Shown piece after piece: positions 52,350 through 61,818 of a DNA stretch of 64,000 bases. The notes below the pieces were generated by a model. It saw nothing but the letters and a program-made list of their open reading frames with translations. It ran no database searches and was not told the origin of the DNA. The translations under genes and the position numbers were made by a program. Each line of letters opens with the position of its first letter. Position 1 is the first letter of the stretch. Origin of the DNA: BOG-908 sp964242115 (lineage in GTDB: Bacteria; Pseudomonadota; Alphaproteobacteria; Acetobacterales; Acetobacteraceae); NCBI GenBank assembly GCA_964242115.1, contig CAXSZX010000001.1, positions 620,001-684,000 on the forward strand, in the 5' to 3' direction.

Positions 52350-53636
52350 TCAGACCCGCCGCCCCTGCATCACCAGCACAGCAAACCCCAGCACCAGGCA
52401 GGCTACAGCGGACACCCACGCCGTGCGGTCGGATTGCGTCATCAGCCAGACGCACAGAGCGGTCGACGCCACCGCAATCCACATTCCGCCCGGCAGCGCC
52501 AGCGGGTGCGGCTGCTGGGTGATGCCGCGCCGGCGCAGCACCACGAGCGAGCCGGTGGTGAGCGCGTAGAGCATCAGCCGCGTCAGCGTGCTGGCGGTGA
52601 CCGCGCCGAGGAACGTGCTGCCTACCGTCAGCGCCCAGGCGAGCAGTGTGTGGGCGAGCACCGCGGCCACCGGGGTTTCGAACCGTGGGTGCACGCGCGC
52701 CAGGACGGCGGGAAGCTGGCCGCCCTCGGCCATGGCGAAGACCAGCCGCGGGCCCATGAACAGGATGGTGAACAGCGTGCCGGACATCGAGACCACCGCG
52801 CCCACCGCCACCGCCGTGCCCGCGCGGCCGCCCAGCATGGCGACCGCACCGTCGAACAGCGGGCGGGTGGAGGCGGCGAGGTTAGGCACCACGCCGGCGC
52901 AGACCAGCAGGATGGCGGAGTAGAGCGCCACCACGGCGAGCATGCCGACAGCCAGGCCGAAGGGGACGTCGCGCCGCGGGTTGCGCATTTCCGCGCCGTT
53001 GACGACCGTGCTGTCCATGCCGATCAGCCCAAACAGCAGCAGCACCACGGCCGGCGCCCAGTGCGCCACGGGCGGGGCCGGCGGCAGGGCGCCTGGTTGC
53101 AGCGGCCAGAGAAACGCCACACCTACGGCCACGAAGCCGCCGAGCAGCGCCAGCTTGGCCAGGGTGAAGGCGCCGTTAGCCCACGCGGAGAGTGCCACGC
53201 CGGAGGCGATGATGCCGCCCAGTCCCCAGGTGAGCGCGGTGATTGCCACGATGCGCCAGGCCGGGTGGGCCAGCGCTGGCAGCACACCGGACGCGTATCC
53301 CACGGCCAGGTTGGTGATGCTGGCGTAGGCGAGCAGCCGGGTGACCACGGCCAGCCATCCGGTGATGAAGGCGGTGCGCGGCCCGAACGCCGCGTTGGTG
53401 TAGAGGTAGGAGCCGCCGGTATCGGGCAGCCGGCTCGCCGCCTCCGCGTAGCAGGCGGCGACCAGGCCCATCAGGACGCCGCCGGCCAGGCAGGCCAGCA
53501 CGCTGTAAGGGCCCACTAGCGCGTAGACCCGGCCGGGCAGGCCGAGTATGCCGGCGCCGATGGTGCTGTTGATGGTGATGGCGGTGAGGTCCCAGCGGCC
53601 GAGCGCTTTGGTGAGCTGGGGAGTTGCGTTGTCCAG
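52350..53636 (-). CDS. APC family amino acid permease with probable CTG start
   Basis: About 428 residues if it starts at the CTG at 53636. The first ATG/GTG/TTG in frame is the GTG at 53516, but reading from there would remove transmembrane segment 1: LTAITINSTIGAGILGLPGR and VYALVGPYSVLAC run on without a break upstream. The CTG lies after GAGGGCAGACCA, a fair ribosome site, and gives MDNATPQLTKALGRWD. The APC features are NSTIGAGILGLPG (TM1), DTGGSYLYTNAAFG and VVNGAEMRNPRRDVPFGL. Transport of amino acids is likely; the substrate is unknown. A sequencing or mutation-derived loss of the ATG is the alternative. Confidence 0.8.
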   Translation of the reverse strand: MDNATPQLTKALGRWDLTAITINSTIGAGILGLPGRVYALVGPYSVLACLAGGVLMGLVAACYAEAASRLPDTGGSYLYTNAAFGPRTAFITGWLAVVTRLLAYASITNLAVGYASGVLPALAHPAWRIVAITALTWGLGGIIASGVALSAWANGAFTLAKLALLGGFVAVGVAFLWPLQPGALPPAPPVAHWAPAVVLLLFGLIGMDSTVVNGAEMRNPRRDVPFGLAVGMLAVVALYSAILLVCAGVVPNLAASTRPLFDGAVAMLGGRAGTAVAVGAVVSMSGTLFTILFMGPRLVFAMAEGGQLPAVLARVHPRFETPVAAVLAHTLLAWALTVGSTFLGAVTASTLTRLMLYALTTGSLVVLRRRGITQQPHPLALPGGMWIAVASTALCVWLMTQSDRTAWVSAVACLVLGFAVLVMQGRRV

Positions 53637-53705
53637 TGGTCTGCCCTCGCGTCCGGTGTCGTGGTGCGAGATGAGCGGCTTGGGTGCGGGCTGGCAAATT
53701 CAGGA

Positions 53706-53855
53706 GGAAGCAAAGCCTCCTTTTTCGAGAAAAAGAAGCAAAAAGCTTTTGCGCCGGCTGTCGCGGACAGCTGAAACGACACGCCTCACCAACGCACACC
53801 TACGAGCACAAAAGTTTTTTGGTTCTTTTTTTCAAAAAAGAACCGCTTGCCTTGC
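53706..53855. repeat. Family A structured repeat, copy 23
   Basis: Left arm CTCC-T4-CGAG-A5-GAAGC, right arm GGTTC-T7-C-A6-GAACC, CTGTCGCGG then ACAGCTGAAACGACAC. It lies between divergent genes, upstream of thrB. Confidence 0.9.
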
Positions 53856-53880
53856 CTCGTCCAGCTCTAACGCCTGATCC

Positions 53881-54840
53881 ATGGCCGTCTACACCGACGT
53901 CTCTGACGAGGCGCTGACCGCCTTCCTGAGCGACTACGACATCGGCGCGCTGGTGGCGTTCCGCGGCATCGCCGAGGGCGTGGAGAACAGCAACTTCTCG
54001 CTGCGCACCACGCAGGGCGATTTCATCCTGACGCTGTACGAACGGCGGGTGGACCCGGCCGACCTGCCCTGGTTCCTCGGCCTGATGCAGCACCTCTCGG
54101 CGAACGGCATCACCTGTCCGCTGCCGGTCGGCGGGCAGGACGGCGCGGCGCTGCGCATGCTGTGTGGACGCCACGCGGCCATCACCACGTTCCTGCCCGG
54201 CGTGTGGCCGCGCCGGGTGCAGGTGGCACATTGCGCGGCGCTGGGGCGCGCGTTGGCGCAATTGCATCTGGCCGGCGCGGGGTTCGCACCCACACGCCCC
54301 AACGCGCTGGGGCCGCATGCCTGGGCGCCGCTGCTCGAGCGCTGCCAGGCGCGCGCCGGCGAGGTGCAGCCGGGGCTTGCGGCCGAGCTGACGGCGGCGT
54401 CCGCGCGCGTCCTGGGCGCCTGGCCGCAGGGCCTGCCGGCAGGGCACATCCACGCCGACCTGTTCCCGGACAACGTGTTCTTCCTCGGCGGCGAGATCTC
54501 CGGGCTGATCGACTTCTACTTCGCCTGCACCGACGTGCTCGCCTACGATTTGGCGGTGTGCCTGAACGCGTGGTGCTTCGAGCCGGATTTCAGCTTCAAC
54601 GTGACGCGCGCGCGGGCGCTGCTGCGCGGCTACGGCGCGGTGCGCACCCTGACGGACGACGAAGCGGTAGCGCTGCCGGTGTTGGCGCAGGGTGCTGCGC
54701 TGCGCTTCTTGCTGACCCGGTTGTTCGACTGGCTGAACACGCCAGCGGGCGCGCTGGTGGTGCGCAAGGACCCGCTGGACTACTTGCGGCGGCTGCGCTT
54801 TCACCTGGCCGCACGGGGGTGCCATGACTACGGACTCTGA
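53881..54840 (+). CDS. thrB: Homoserine kinase
   Basis: 319 residues. This is the ThrB of the choline/aminoglycoside-kinase fold found in alphaproteobacteria (not the GHMK type). It phosphorylates homoserine in threonine synthesis. Features: GVENSNFSLRTTQGDFILTLYE (nucleotide loop), HIHADLFPDNVFF (catalytic loop with HxDxxxxN) and GLIDFYFACTDVLAYDLAV (metal-binding Asp). The ATG is 25 bases after a repeat. The stop overlaps the start of rnhA by 17 bases, so the two are coupled. Confidence 0.93.
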   Translation: MAVYTDVSDEALTAFLSDYDIGALVAFRGIAEGVENSNFSLRTTQGDFILTLYERRVDPADLPWFLGLMQHLSANGITCPLPVGGQDGAALRMLCGRHAAITTFLPGVWPRRVQVAHCAALGRALAQLHLAGAGFAPTRPNALGPHAWAPLLERCQARAGEVQPGLAAELTAASARVLGAWPQGLPAGHIHADLFPDNVFFLGGEISGLIDFYFACTDVLAYDLAVCLNAWCFEPDFSFNVTRARALLRGYGAVRTLTDDEAVALPVLAQGAALRFLLTRLFDWLNTPAGALVVRKDPLDYLRRLRFHLAARGCHDYGL

Positions 54841-55294
54841 GGCGGCGGGCGAGGCGGACTCGGTGCAGATCTGGACTGACGGCGGCTGCAAGCCCAACCC
54901 GGGGCCCGGCGGCTGGGGCGCGGTGCTGGTGTTCCGCGGCCGCGAGCGCGAGCTGTCCGGTGCGGACCCTGCCACCACCAACAACCGCATGGAGCTGACC
55001 GCGGCGGCCAGCGCGCTGGAGGCGCTGACACGGCCAAGCCGCGTGGTGGTGCGCACGGACAGCGAGTACGTGCGCAACGGCATCACCCGCTGGCACACCG
55101 GCTGGGTGCGCAAGAACTGGCGCACCGCCAACGGCGATCCGGTGGCCAACATGGATCTGTGGCGGCGGCTGCTGGACGCCGCCAAACCGCATCAGGTGGA
55201 GTGGCTGTGGGTGCGCGGGCACGCCGGCGACGTGATGAACGAGCGGGTGGACGCGCTGGCGACGGCCGCGCGGGTGGCGGCGGCGCGCTCGTAA
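54824..55294 (+). CDS. rnhA: Ribonuclease HI
   Basis: 156 residues. It degrades the RNA strand of RNA-DNA hybrids. The active-site acids appear in IWTDGGCKPNPGPGGWG (Asp), NNRMELTAAASALEAL (Glu), VVRTDSEYVRNGI (Asp) and the Asp in MNERVDALA; the basic handle KNWRTANGDPVANMDLW and VRGHAGD are also present. It overlaps thrB, a common arrangement in these bacteria. A family A repeat follows 37 bases after the stop. Confidence 0.95.
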   Translation: MTTDSEAAGEADSVQIWTDGGCKPNPGPGGWGAVLVFRGRERELSGADPATTNNRMELTAAASALEALTRPSRVVVRTDSEYVRNGITRWHTGWVRKNWRTANGDPVANMDLWRRLLDAAKPHQVEWLWVRGHAGDVMNERVDALATAARVAAARS

Positions 55295-55330
55295 TGTGTG
55301 ATAGAAGACGTAAGACTTTCGGCGCCCGGA

Positions 55331-55460
55331 AAGCAAGCAAGTCCTGCCCTTTTGAAAAAAGCAGCAAAAACTTCGTTCCCTGGAGCGCGTGCTGCAGCAA
55401 CCTCCGCGACAGCGGGACCAAAAGTTTTTTGCTGTTTCCAAAAAAGCAGGCCTTGCCTTC
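55331..55460. repeat. Family A structured repeat, copy 24 (both ends CTGC class)
   Basis: Left arm CTGC-C3-T4-G-A6-GCAGC, right arm GCTG-T3-CC-A6-GCAGG, CGCGACAGC by the right arm. It lies between rnhA and the cytochrome gene. Confidence 0.85.
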
Positions 55461-55725
55461 CTTGCCGGACGTCAAAGTCCAGAGCCGCTAGTGGAAAGGC
55501 TGAAATGTCGCCCAGACGTAAGCTGAGCAGACGTGCTTCTGAGTGAAGCCACGGGCGAGGGTGGCTCCTCGCCGCACGGTGAATGACGGGCACAGGCTCA
55601 GACGGAGCAGCGCGCCGCGGCCTTCTCCATCGCCGCGTCGCTATGCAGGACCACCGGCCAAGCAGAAGCAAGGCTGGCCGACATGGAATGCTTCGGGCGC
55701 CTTGATGCTGACCGCAGGTGTCGGT
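55461..55725. other. Intergenic, no gene seen
   Basis: About 265 bases, GC-rich and without coding or RNA signals that I can support. It lies downstream of the aldehyde dehydrogenase operon's last gene. Confidence 0.4.
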
Positions 55726-56913
55726 TTACCTCGCACTGGCCACGTCTTTTTCCGTGACCTGGCCGGGCTGCCCGCCAAACGTTCCGACGACGTAGTTGGC
55801 CACGGCAGCCAACTCCGGATCGGTATAGGCGCCGAAGAAACTGTGCATGAACATCCAGCCCTCCCCGGTCTTCACCTCGGACCCATGCGCCAAGACCTGC
55901 AACATGTTGCGTGCCTTTGGATCCGCGGTTGAATGGTCGCCGGCCAGCGCCGCCCATCCTGATTGCCGGCCGGCGCCACTCGGCAGGTGGCAGCCCGCGC
56001 AGGCGTCTGCGAATATCTTGGTGCCAAGCGGCGGAGAAGGCTCGGCCGGCTTAGGTTGTGGCGGCGCCACCGGCGGGCCGTCCGGCTGGGCATCCACCGT
56101 TCGAAGATACGTCACCATCGCACGCACATCCTCCTGCGTCAGGAAGCGCAGGCTGTTGGTAACGGCTTCCGCCATCGGGCCGCTGGCTGGGCCGTGATGC
56201 GGCGCCGTGCCGGAGGACAGGTACTGCGCCAGGTCGTCGTCCGACCAGCCGCCGACGCCGTGTTCACGGTCACTGGTGATGTTGTATGCGAGCCAGCCCA
56301 CCTGCACGGCGCCCGCAAGGCTGTGCCCGCTCAACCCCTGCATCCAGTTGCGCGGTGTGTGGCACTGGCCGCAATGCGCAACCGCGTTTACCAGGTAGGC
56401 GCCGCGGTTCCACGCCGGCGGCTTGGTGATATCGGTCTCGTAGCGATGTGCCGGGTTGTTCACCTGGTTCCAGAACCATAACGTCCAGCGCTGGTTGAAA
56501 GGAAAGCGCAGCGCGTTCTCCGGCGCGGTCGCATGCACCGCGGGCAGAGAGAACAGGTATTGCTTGATGGAGAGCGCGTCCGCGCGTGTCATCAGCGTGT
56601 AGGAATTGTACGGCATCACCGGGTACAGGTGCTTGCCGCCGTGGCCCACGCCGCGTTGCAGGGCGCCAACCCACTCGTCGTCCGTGTAGTTGCCGATGCC
56701 GGTGTCTTTGTCCGGCGTGATGTTGGGTGAGTACAGCACGCCGAACGGCGTCTTGAAGGCGCGGCCGCCAGTGTAAGGCTGACCGCCCTCGGCAGTGTGG
56801 CAGGCAACGCAATCTGCCGCGCGCGTCAGGTATTCACCGCCGGAAGGCGTGTCCGCCCACGCCGTGCCGCCCAGCGATGCGGCCAGGACGAGGCTCGCAG
56901 GTATGATTTTCAT
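55726..56913 (-). CDS. Tri-heme cytochrome c subunit of aldehyde dehydrogenase
   Basis: 395 residues with a signal peptide (ASLVLAASLGGTAWA). It has three CxxCH heme sites: CVACHTAEGGQ (about residue 36), CGQCHTPRNW (about 178) and CAGCHLPSGAG (about 310). Met ligands are probably in the YPVMPYNSY and PMAEAV regions. It is the periplasmic electron acceptor that passes electrons from the molybdenum subunit to ubiquinone, as in acetic acid bacteria. Its start overlaps the end of the molybdenum subunit gene by four bases. Confidence 0.9.
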   Translation of the reverse strand: MKIIPASLVLAASLGGTAWADTPSGGEYLTRAADCVACHTAEGGQPYTGGRAFKTPFGVLYSPNITPDKDTGIGNYTDDEWVGALQRGVGHGGKHLYPVMPYNSYTLMTRADALSIKQYLFSLPAVHATAPENALRFPFNQRWTLWFWNQVNNPAHRYETDITKPPAWNRGAYLVNAVAHCGQCHTPRNWMQGLSGHSLAGAVQVGWLAYNITSDREHGVGGWSDDDLAQYLSSGTAPHHGPASGPMAEAVTNSLRFLTQEDVRAMVTYLRTVDAQPDGPPVAPPQPKPAEPSPPLGTKIFADACAGCHLPSGAGRQSGWAALAGDHSTADPKARNMLQVLAHGSEVKTGEGWMFMHSFFGAYTDPELAAVANYVVGTFGGQPGQVTEKDVASAR

Positions 56914-59111
56914 GCTGCGCTCAACTGTCCGGTGGCGAAGGGTATCCGGCGCAGCCGGCGGCCGCTGGCGGCGAAGATGGCGTTGGCCAGAGCCGGCGCT
57001 GCAGACGCGGTCCCTGCTTCGCCGATGCCGCCGATCGGCGCGCCAGGCGTCGGCACGATGTAGACGTGCACGGGCGGCGTCTCATTCATGCGCAGCATGC
57101 GGTAATCGTGGAAGTTGCTCTGGTCTACCCGTCCGTGACTGTGCGTGATCTCGCTGTACATCGCCATCGACAGGCCGAACAGCAGGCCGCCCTGCAGCTG
57201 CGCCTCGACCGTGTCCGGGTTCACCACCTGCCCGCAGTCCACCGCTGTGTGGATCTGCCGCAGGTGAATCTCTCCCTTGTCGGACACGCCGGCTTCGATC
57301 ACGGTTGCAACGTAGGAGTTGAACGCGAACTGCACCGCGACGCCGCGCCCGACGCCGTGCGGCAGAGGCTGGCCCCAGCCGGATTTCTCCGCCACGGTGT
57401 TCAGCACGTGCAATGCGCGCGGATGATGCTGCGACATGTGTTGCCGCCGGAACTCCAGGGCGTCGATGCTCTTCGTAGCAGCCAGCTCGTCGATAAAGCC
57501 TTCGACCACGAAGATGTTGTGCGTTGGTCCCACACCGCGCCACCAGGCAGTGATCACCCCGGGCGTTTCGTGGCGGACGTATTCGTTAAGCTGGGCGGGG
57601 ATGTCGTAGGGTGTATCGGTCGCGCCTTCCACCGTGTCAGGGTCGAGTTTGCCGTCCTGTTTCATGCCGACCGGAGCCCAGCGCGCCATCACCGAGCTTG
57701 CCGTGGTTCGATGCTGCCAGCCGGCAATCTTGCCGTTCGCGTCCAGCCCGGCGGAGATGCGGTCGTAGTAGTACGGGCGGTAGAGGTCGTGCTGGATGTC
57801 TTCTTCGCGTGTCCAGGTGATCTTCACCGGATAGCCGAGATCCTTCGCTATTCGTGCTGCCTGCTCCACGCCGTCCACGTCCAGCCGGCGGCCGAAAGCC
57901 CCGCCCATATACTGGTTGTGCATCACCACCTGTTCCGGCTTCAGCCCGGCGACTTTTGCCACCACGGCCTGTGCGCGACCCGGCACCTGTGTGCCGGTCC
58001 AAACATCCGCGCCGTCCGGCCGTATGTGGATCGTGCAGTTGATCGGCTCCATCGGCGCGTGGCTGAGGAATGGCAGCTGGTACACCGCGTCGAGACGTTG
58101 CGCGGCAGCGCCTATCGCCGCCGCGGCGTCGCCTTGCCGGTTTGCAATCACCGGCTCGCCGGTTTGCGAAGCCTGCGACAGCGCCACAATGATGCCCGGC
58201 GTGGACAAGCCGGCATTCGCGCCGTCATGCCAACGCGCCGCGGCTTCGCGCAGGCCGCTGATGGCGGCCCAGGTATGATCGCCGACCACCGCCACCGCGT
58301 CGTCCAGCTTGACCACGTCCCGCACGCCAGGGACTGCGCGCGCTGCCGCCTCGTCGATGCCGAGCAGCTTGCCGCCGATCACCGGACAGGCCGCGACGGT
58401 GGCGAACTTCATGCCGGGCACGGTCACGTCGATGCCGAACCGCATCGCGCCGTTCACCTTGTCAGGCGTGTCGAGGCGGTGCACCGGCTTGCCGATGAGA
58501 CGCCACTGGGCCGGGTCTTTCAGCTTGACATCCACCGGGGCGTGTTCGGCTGCCGCGGCGGACGCTAGCTGCCCATAGGACAAGCTGCGTCGCGTGGCAG
58601 CGTGCGAGACCATGCCCTGGGCGGCCTGGCAGGATGCCGGGTCCACACGCCATTTGCGGGCCGCGGCGGCGACCAGCATCGTGCGCGCCGTGGCTCCGGC
58701 TTTGCGCAACGGGTCGAAGCTGCTCATGGTCGACGTGCTGCCGCCCGTCGCCTGCTCTCCCAACAGCGGGTTGAGGTAGAGCCTGCCGTCGGGCTCCGCG
58801 GCCTCCGGCAGGATCTGGTCCATGTCCACCTCAAGTTCCTCGGCGAGCAGCATGCAGGAACTGGTGTAGATGCCCTGACCGCATTCCGTGTTGGACATGA
58901 TGAAGGTGATAGGCCCGCTCGGCGGTATCCGGATGTATGCGTTCGGCGCAAACACGCCGGGCGCCGCTGGCTGCGGCTGCTGGGCGGCGTCCGCGTCGCC
59001 GCCCGGCGGCGTCTCTCCGCGGGCCCGTATCGGCAGGTAAAGTTCCACGAGCAGCCCGCCACCAACGGCGAAGCCGGTTCGGATGAGGTTGCGCCGAGAG
59101 GTTTCCATCAT
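56910..59111 (-). CDS. Molybdenum-binding large subunit of aldehyde dehydrogenase (xanthine oxidase family)
   Basis: About 733 residues from the second-choice ATG pair at 59111; an ATG at 59141 is possible but overlaps the previous gene. A Tat signal is visible (SRRNLIRTGFAVGGGLLVEL), so the folded enzyme is exported. The molybdopterin-binding region includes GQGIYTSSCMLLAEELEVDM, YQLPFLSHAPMEPINCT, MGGAFGRRLDVDG and the C-terminal GAPIGGIGEAGTASAAPA with the active-site Glu. It oxidises aldehydes to acids in the periplasm. It forms a complex with the 2Fe-2S and cytochrome subunits encoded on either side. Confidence 0.9.
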   Translation of the reverse strand: MMETSRRNLIRTGFAVGGGLLVELYLPIRARGETPPGGDADAAQQPQPAAPGVFAPNAYIRIPPSGPITFIMSNTECGQGIYTSSCMLLAEELEVDMDQILPEAAEPDGRLYLNPLLGEQATGGSTSTMSSFDPLRKAGATARTMLVAAAARKWRVDPASCQAAQGMVSHAATRRSLSYGQLASAAAAEHAPVDVKLKDPAQWRLIGKPVHRLDTPDKVNGAMRFGIDVTVPGMKFATVAACPVIGGKLLGIDEAAARAVPGVRDVVKLDDAVAVVGDHTWAAISGLREAAARWHDGANAGLSTPGIIVALSQASQTGEPVIANRQGDAAAAIGAAAQRLDAVYQLPFLSHAPMEPINCTIHIRPDGADVWTGTQVPGRAQAVVAKVAGLKPEQVVMHNQYMGGAFGRRLDVDGVEQAARIAKDLGYPVKITWTREEDIQHDLYRPYYYDRISAGLDANGKIAGWQHRTTASSVMARWAPVGMKQDGKLDPDTVEGATDTPYDIPAQLNEYVRHETPGVITAWWRGVGPTHNIFVVEGFIDELAATKSIDALEFRRQHMSQHHPRALHVLNTVAEKSGWGQPLPHGVGRGVAVQFAFNSYVATVIEAGVSDKGEIHLRQIHTAVDCGQVVNPDTVEAQLQGGLLFGLSMAMYSEITHSHGRVDQSNFHDYRMLRMNETPPVHVYIVPTPGAPIGGIGEAGTASAAPALANAIFAASGRRLRRIPFATGQLSAA

Positions 59112-59121
59112 GGGTAATTTC

Positions 59122-59574
<453 letters not shown>

Positions 59575-60012
59575 TGCAATCTCCGATCGAGGAAAGCGGT
59601 CGAGCGACCTGGGTTGATTGGGTTTTCTGGAAGCCAGAACAATCGCGCAGAGCGAAATTCATGCCGAGCAGGCATTGTCTGGCCGCGGGAGCAACTGCTG
59701 GCCGCCGCAACAGGTGCCGGTCTGATGGCGCCAAATCGTCACGAACATACTCGTCAGTGATAGTTACTTTGTCAAGAAATTCTATCGGGCGCTCATAGGA
59801 TCGCTGCCAAACTGACGCAGAACCCAAAGCTGAACGTGCAAGCATTTACTTAGCTCCAGGAAGAGGGTTGCGTGAATTGCAAACACTCGGGATGTTGACG
59901 ATGAAGCGATGGTTGACGTCAGGATGAATGACTGACTGTGCGTTCGGTAGACCCTGCTGCAGCCTGCAGCTGTTGCAAGTGGGCAAGATCACGTCATTGC
60001 TGCCCTGACTAA
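59575..60012. other. Intergenic between divergent genes, probable promoter region
   Basis: About 440 bases with no supported gene. The A/T-richer part near 59740-59800 may carry the aldehyde dehydrogenase operon promoter. Confidence 0.4.
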
Positions 60013-60180
60013 TCAGAGTCGCTTACGAATGTCCGTCGAACCGAAAACACAATCATCGTGTTCGATGAGACGCAACACCTGATCGAGACCGGCCCGAGAC
60101 GCATCCGTCGAACTGGGCGTTTCATCAAGAAGCTATCCAAAGCGAGCCTGCGTTCGGCTCGCCGCCGCTGCAGAGCCTGA
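60013..60180 (+). pseudogene. Fragment resembling a TniB-type (ExeA-like) transposition ATPase
   Basis: A short open stretch with no start codon encodes RRTENTIIVFDETQHLIE followed by RRIRRTGRFIKKLSKA. The IIVFDETQHL part is a Walker B region like that of TniB/TnsC-type AAA ATPases, which typically continue with a helix of the form TGxxIKxL. No Walker A and no flanking transposase are seen. It is likely a relic of a lost mobile element. Confidence 0.4.
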
Positions 60181-60280
60181 CCGGTGAACGTTCAATCCAT
60201 GCGCTGGATGCCCGAGGCTTCCACGTTTACGCGTCCGATAACGACCACCCTTGGGTCTTCCAGAGCTGCCGGCCTCGCCA

Positions 60281-60336
60281 CGCCGCGACAGCCGCACCGG
60301 AAGTTTTGCTGCTTTGAAAAAAGCCGGCCTTGCTGT
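60281..60336. repeat. Family A repeat, right half only (copy 25)
   Basis: It has CGCGACAGC, then AAGTTTTGCTGCTTTGAAAA and the AAGCCGGCCTTGC edge. The left arm is missing. It lies 67 bases upstream of the MFS gene. Confidence 0.7.
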
Positions 60337-60402
60337 CTTCGCCGAGCCGTCAGGAAACCAAAGGCTCGACGTTGCACTGGTCATGCCCCGTCGCCTCCCA
60401 AC

Positions 60403-61638
60403 ATGACGCCGATGCAATCCCTAGCCCTCCTTCGTCCGCACTGGCGTCTCGTGTTCGCCTGCTTCCTCGGCTGGTTCCTCGACGCGTTCGACCAGGTGAT
60501 CCTGATCCTGCTGCTGCCGGAGATCGGGCATCATTTCGGTGTCGGCCTGACTGCAATGGGCCTCGTCATCACCGCGCAGAGCGTGGGACGCATTTTCGGC
60601 AACATCGGCTGGGGGTGGCTGGCGGATCGTTACGGACGCAAGCTCACTTTCATGGCGGGCGTCATTTGGTTCGCCGCCTTCTCCGGCCTCTCCGGCCTTG
60701 CCTGGAGCTACACCGCGCTGGTGGTCATCCAGCTGATGTTCGGCGTCGGTTTCGGTGGCGAATGGACCGCCTCTGCCGCGTTGCTGATGGAGAGCGTCCC
60801 CGAACGCGCGAAGTCGGTCGCGTCGTCGTTGATGATGGCCGGCTACGAGTTCGGCTTCTTTGCCGCGGCCGGCGCACAGGCCGTCCTGCTGCCCCGCTTT
60901 GGCTGGCGCGCGCTGTTCCTCGTCGGCCTGTTGCCGGCTTTGCTCGCCATCTTCATCCGCGTCGGCATCAAGGAAAGCCCGGTCTGGCTGAGGATACAGC
61001 AGGAGCGCGGCCGCTCCGCCGAAGCCGGACGGCGCCCTGTCAAGGACTCCATTCCCTGGAGCCTGCCCACCATCCAGGCCTGCGCGTTCATGCTGGCACT
61101 GCAGTTCCAGACCGCGTCGCTCTACGCTTTCTACCCCACGCTGCTGAAGACCGTGCACCATTACAGTCCCTCGGGCGTGTTCGCCGCCATCGCGCTGTAT
61201 TCGACCGGTTCCATCCTCGGCAAGCTGGCCACCGGCGCGCTCGCCACCCGCTTCGGCGACCGACTGGTCATCCTCGGCTGCCTTGCCGCCACGCTCGCAC
61301 TGCTTGGCCCCTTCGTCGCCGGCGGCAGCGCACCCGTGCTGCTCGCTGCCGCCTTCGCCATCGGCGGGTCCAGCAGCGGCGTTTTCGCGATGGTCCCGCA
61401 TTATTTGTCGATGCGCTTCGCCAACGCGGTCCGTTCGTTGGGCATGGGCGTCGCCTACGCGATCGCCGCCGGCGCCCAGGGTGTGGCTACCTACGTCGTG
61501 CCTGCGACCGGCCGCGCCGTGGGTCTTGCCCACGCGATCGAGTTGTTCGTCGTCGCGTCCACCCTCGCCGTGGCGGCGGTGGCTGCACGGGAACCCCGCA
61601 CCATGCCAGGAGAGGACATGACCGCCGTGTCGCCGTGA
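60403..61638 (+). CDS. MFS transporter (aromatic/organic acid-proton symporter type)
   Basis: 411 residues from the ATG at 60403. Twelve hydrophobic segments fit the fold. The signature DRYGRK follows TM2 (GWGWLADRYGRKLTF), TM1 has FLDAFDQVILILLLP (an acidic residue often used for proton coupling), and GFGGEWTASAALL and ESVPERAKSV are loop signatures of the sugar/acid symporter families. It probably imports an organic acid or shikimate-like compound. Divergent from the aldehyde dehydrogenase operon, which suggests but does not prove a link to aldehyde or acid metabolism. Confidence 0.85.
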   Translation: MTPMQSLALLRPHWRLVFACFLGWFLDAFDQVILILLLPEIGHHFGVGLTAMGLVITAQSVGRIFGNIGWGWLADRYGRKLTFMAGVIWFAAFSGLSGLAWSYTALVVIQLMFGVGFGGEWTASAALLMESVPERAKSVASSLMMAGYEFGFFAAAGAQAVLLPRFGWRALFLVGLLPALLAIFIRVGIKESPVWLRIQQERGRSAEAGRRPVKDSIPWSLPTIQACAFMLALQFQTASLYAFYPTLLKTVHHYSPSGVFAAIALYSTGSILGKLATGALATRFGDRLVILGCLAATLALLGPFVAGGSAPVLLAAAFAIGGSSSGVFAMVPHYLSMRFANAVRSLGMGVAYAIAAGAQGVATYVVPATGRAVGLAHAIELFVVASTLAVAAVAAREPRTMPGEDMTAVSP

Positions 61639-61642
61639 AGGC

Positions 61643-61780
61643 AAGAAAGCAAGGCCTGCTGTTTTGAAAAAAGCAGCAAGAAACTTTTACTCCCGGGTGC
61701 ACGCTGCAAGAAACTCCGAGACAGCAGAACCAAAAGTTTTTTGCTGCTTTTTTTCAAAAAAGCAGGCCTTGCTTTCTTTC
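61643..61780. repeat. Family A structured repeat, copy 26 (both ends CTGC class)
   Basis: Left arm CTGC-TG-T4-G-A6-GCAGC, right arm GCTGC-T8-C-A6-GCAGG, core GAGACAGC (one change). It begins a few bases after the MFS stop. Confidence 0.88.
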
Positions 61781-61818
61781 TTTGGGCCCAAGCCGAACAG
61801 TTGCGAGGAGGCACGGCC

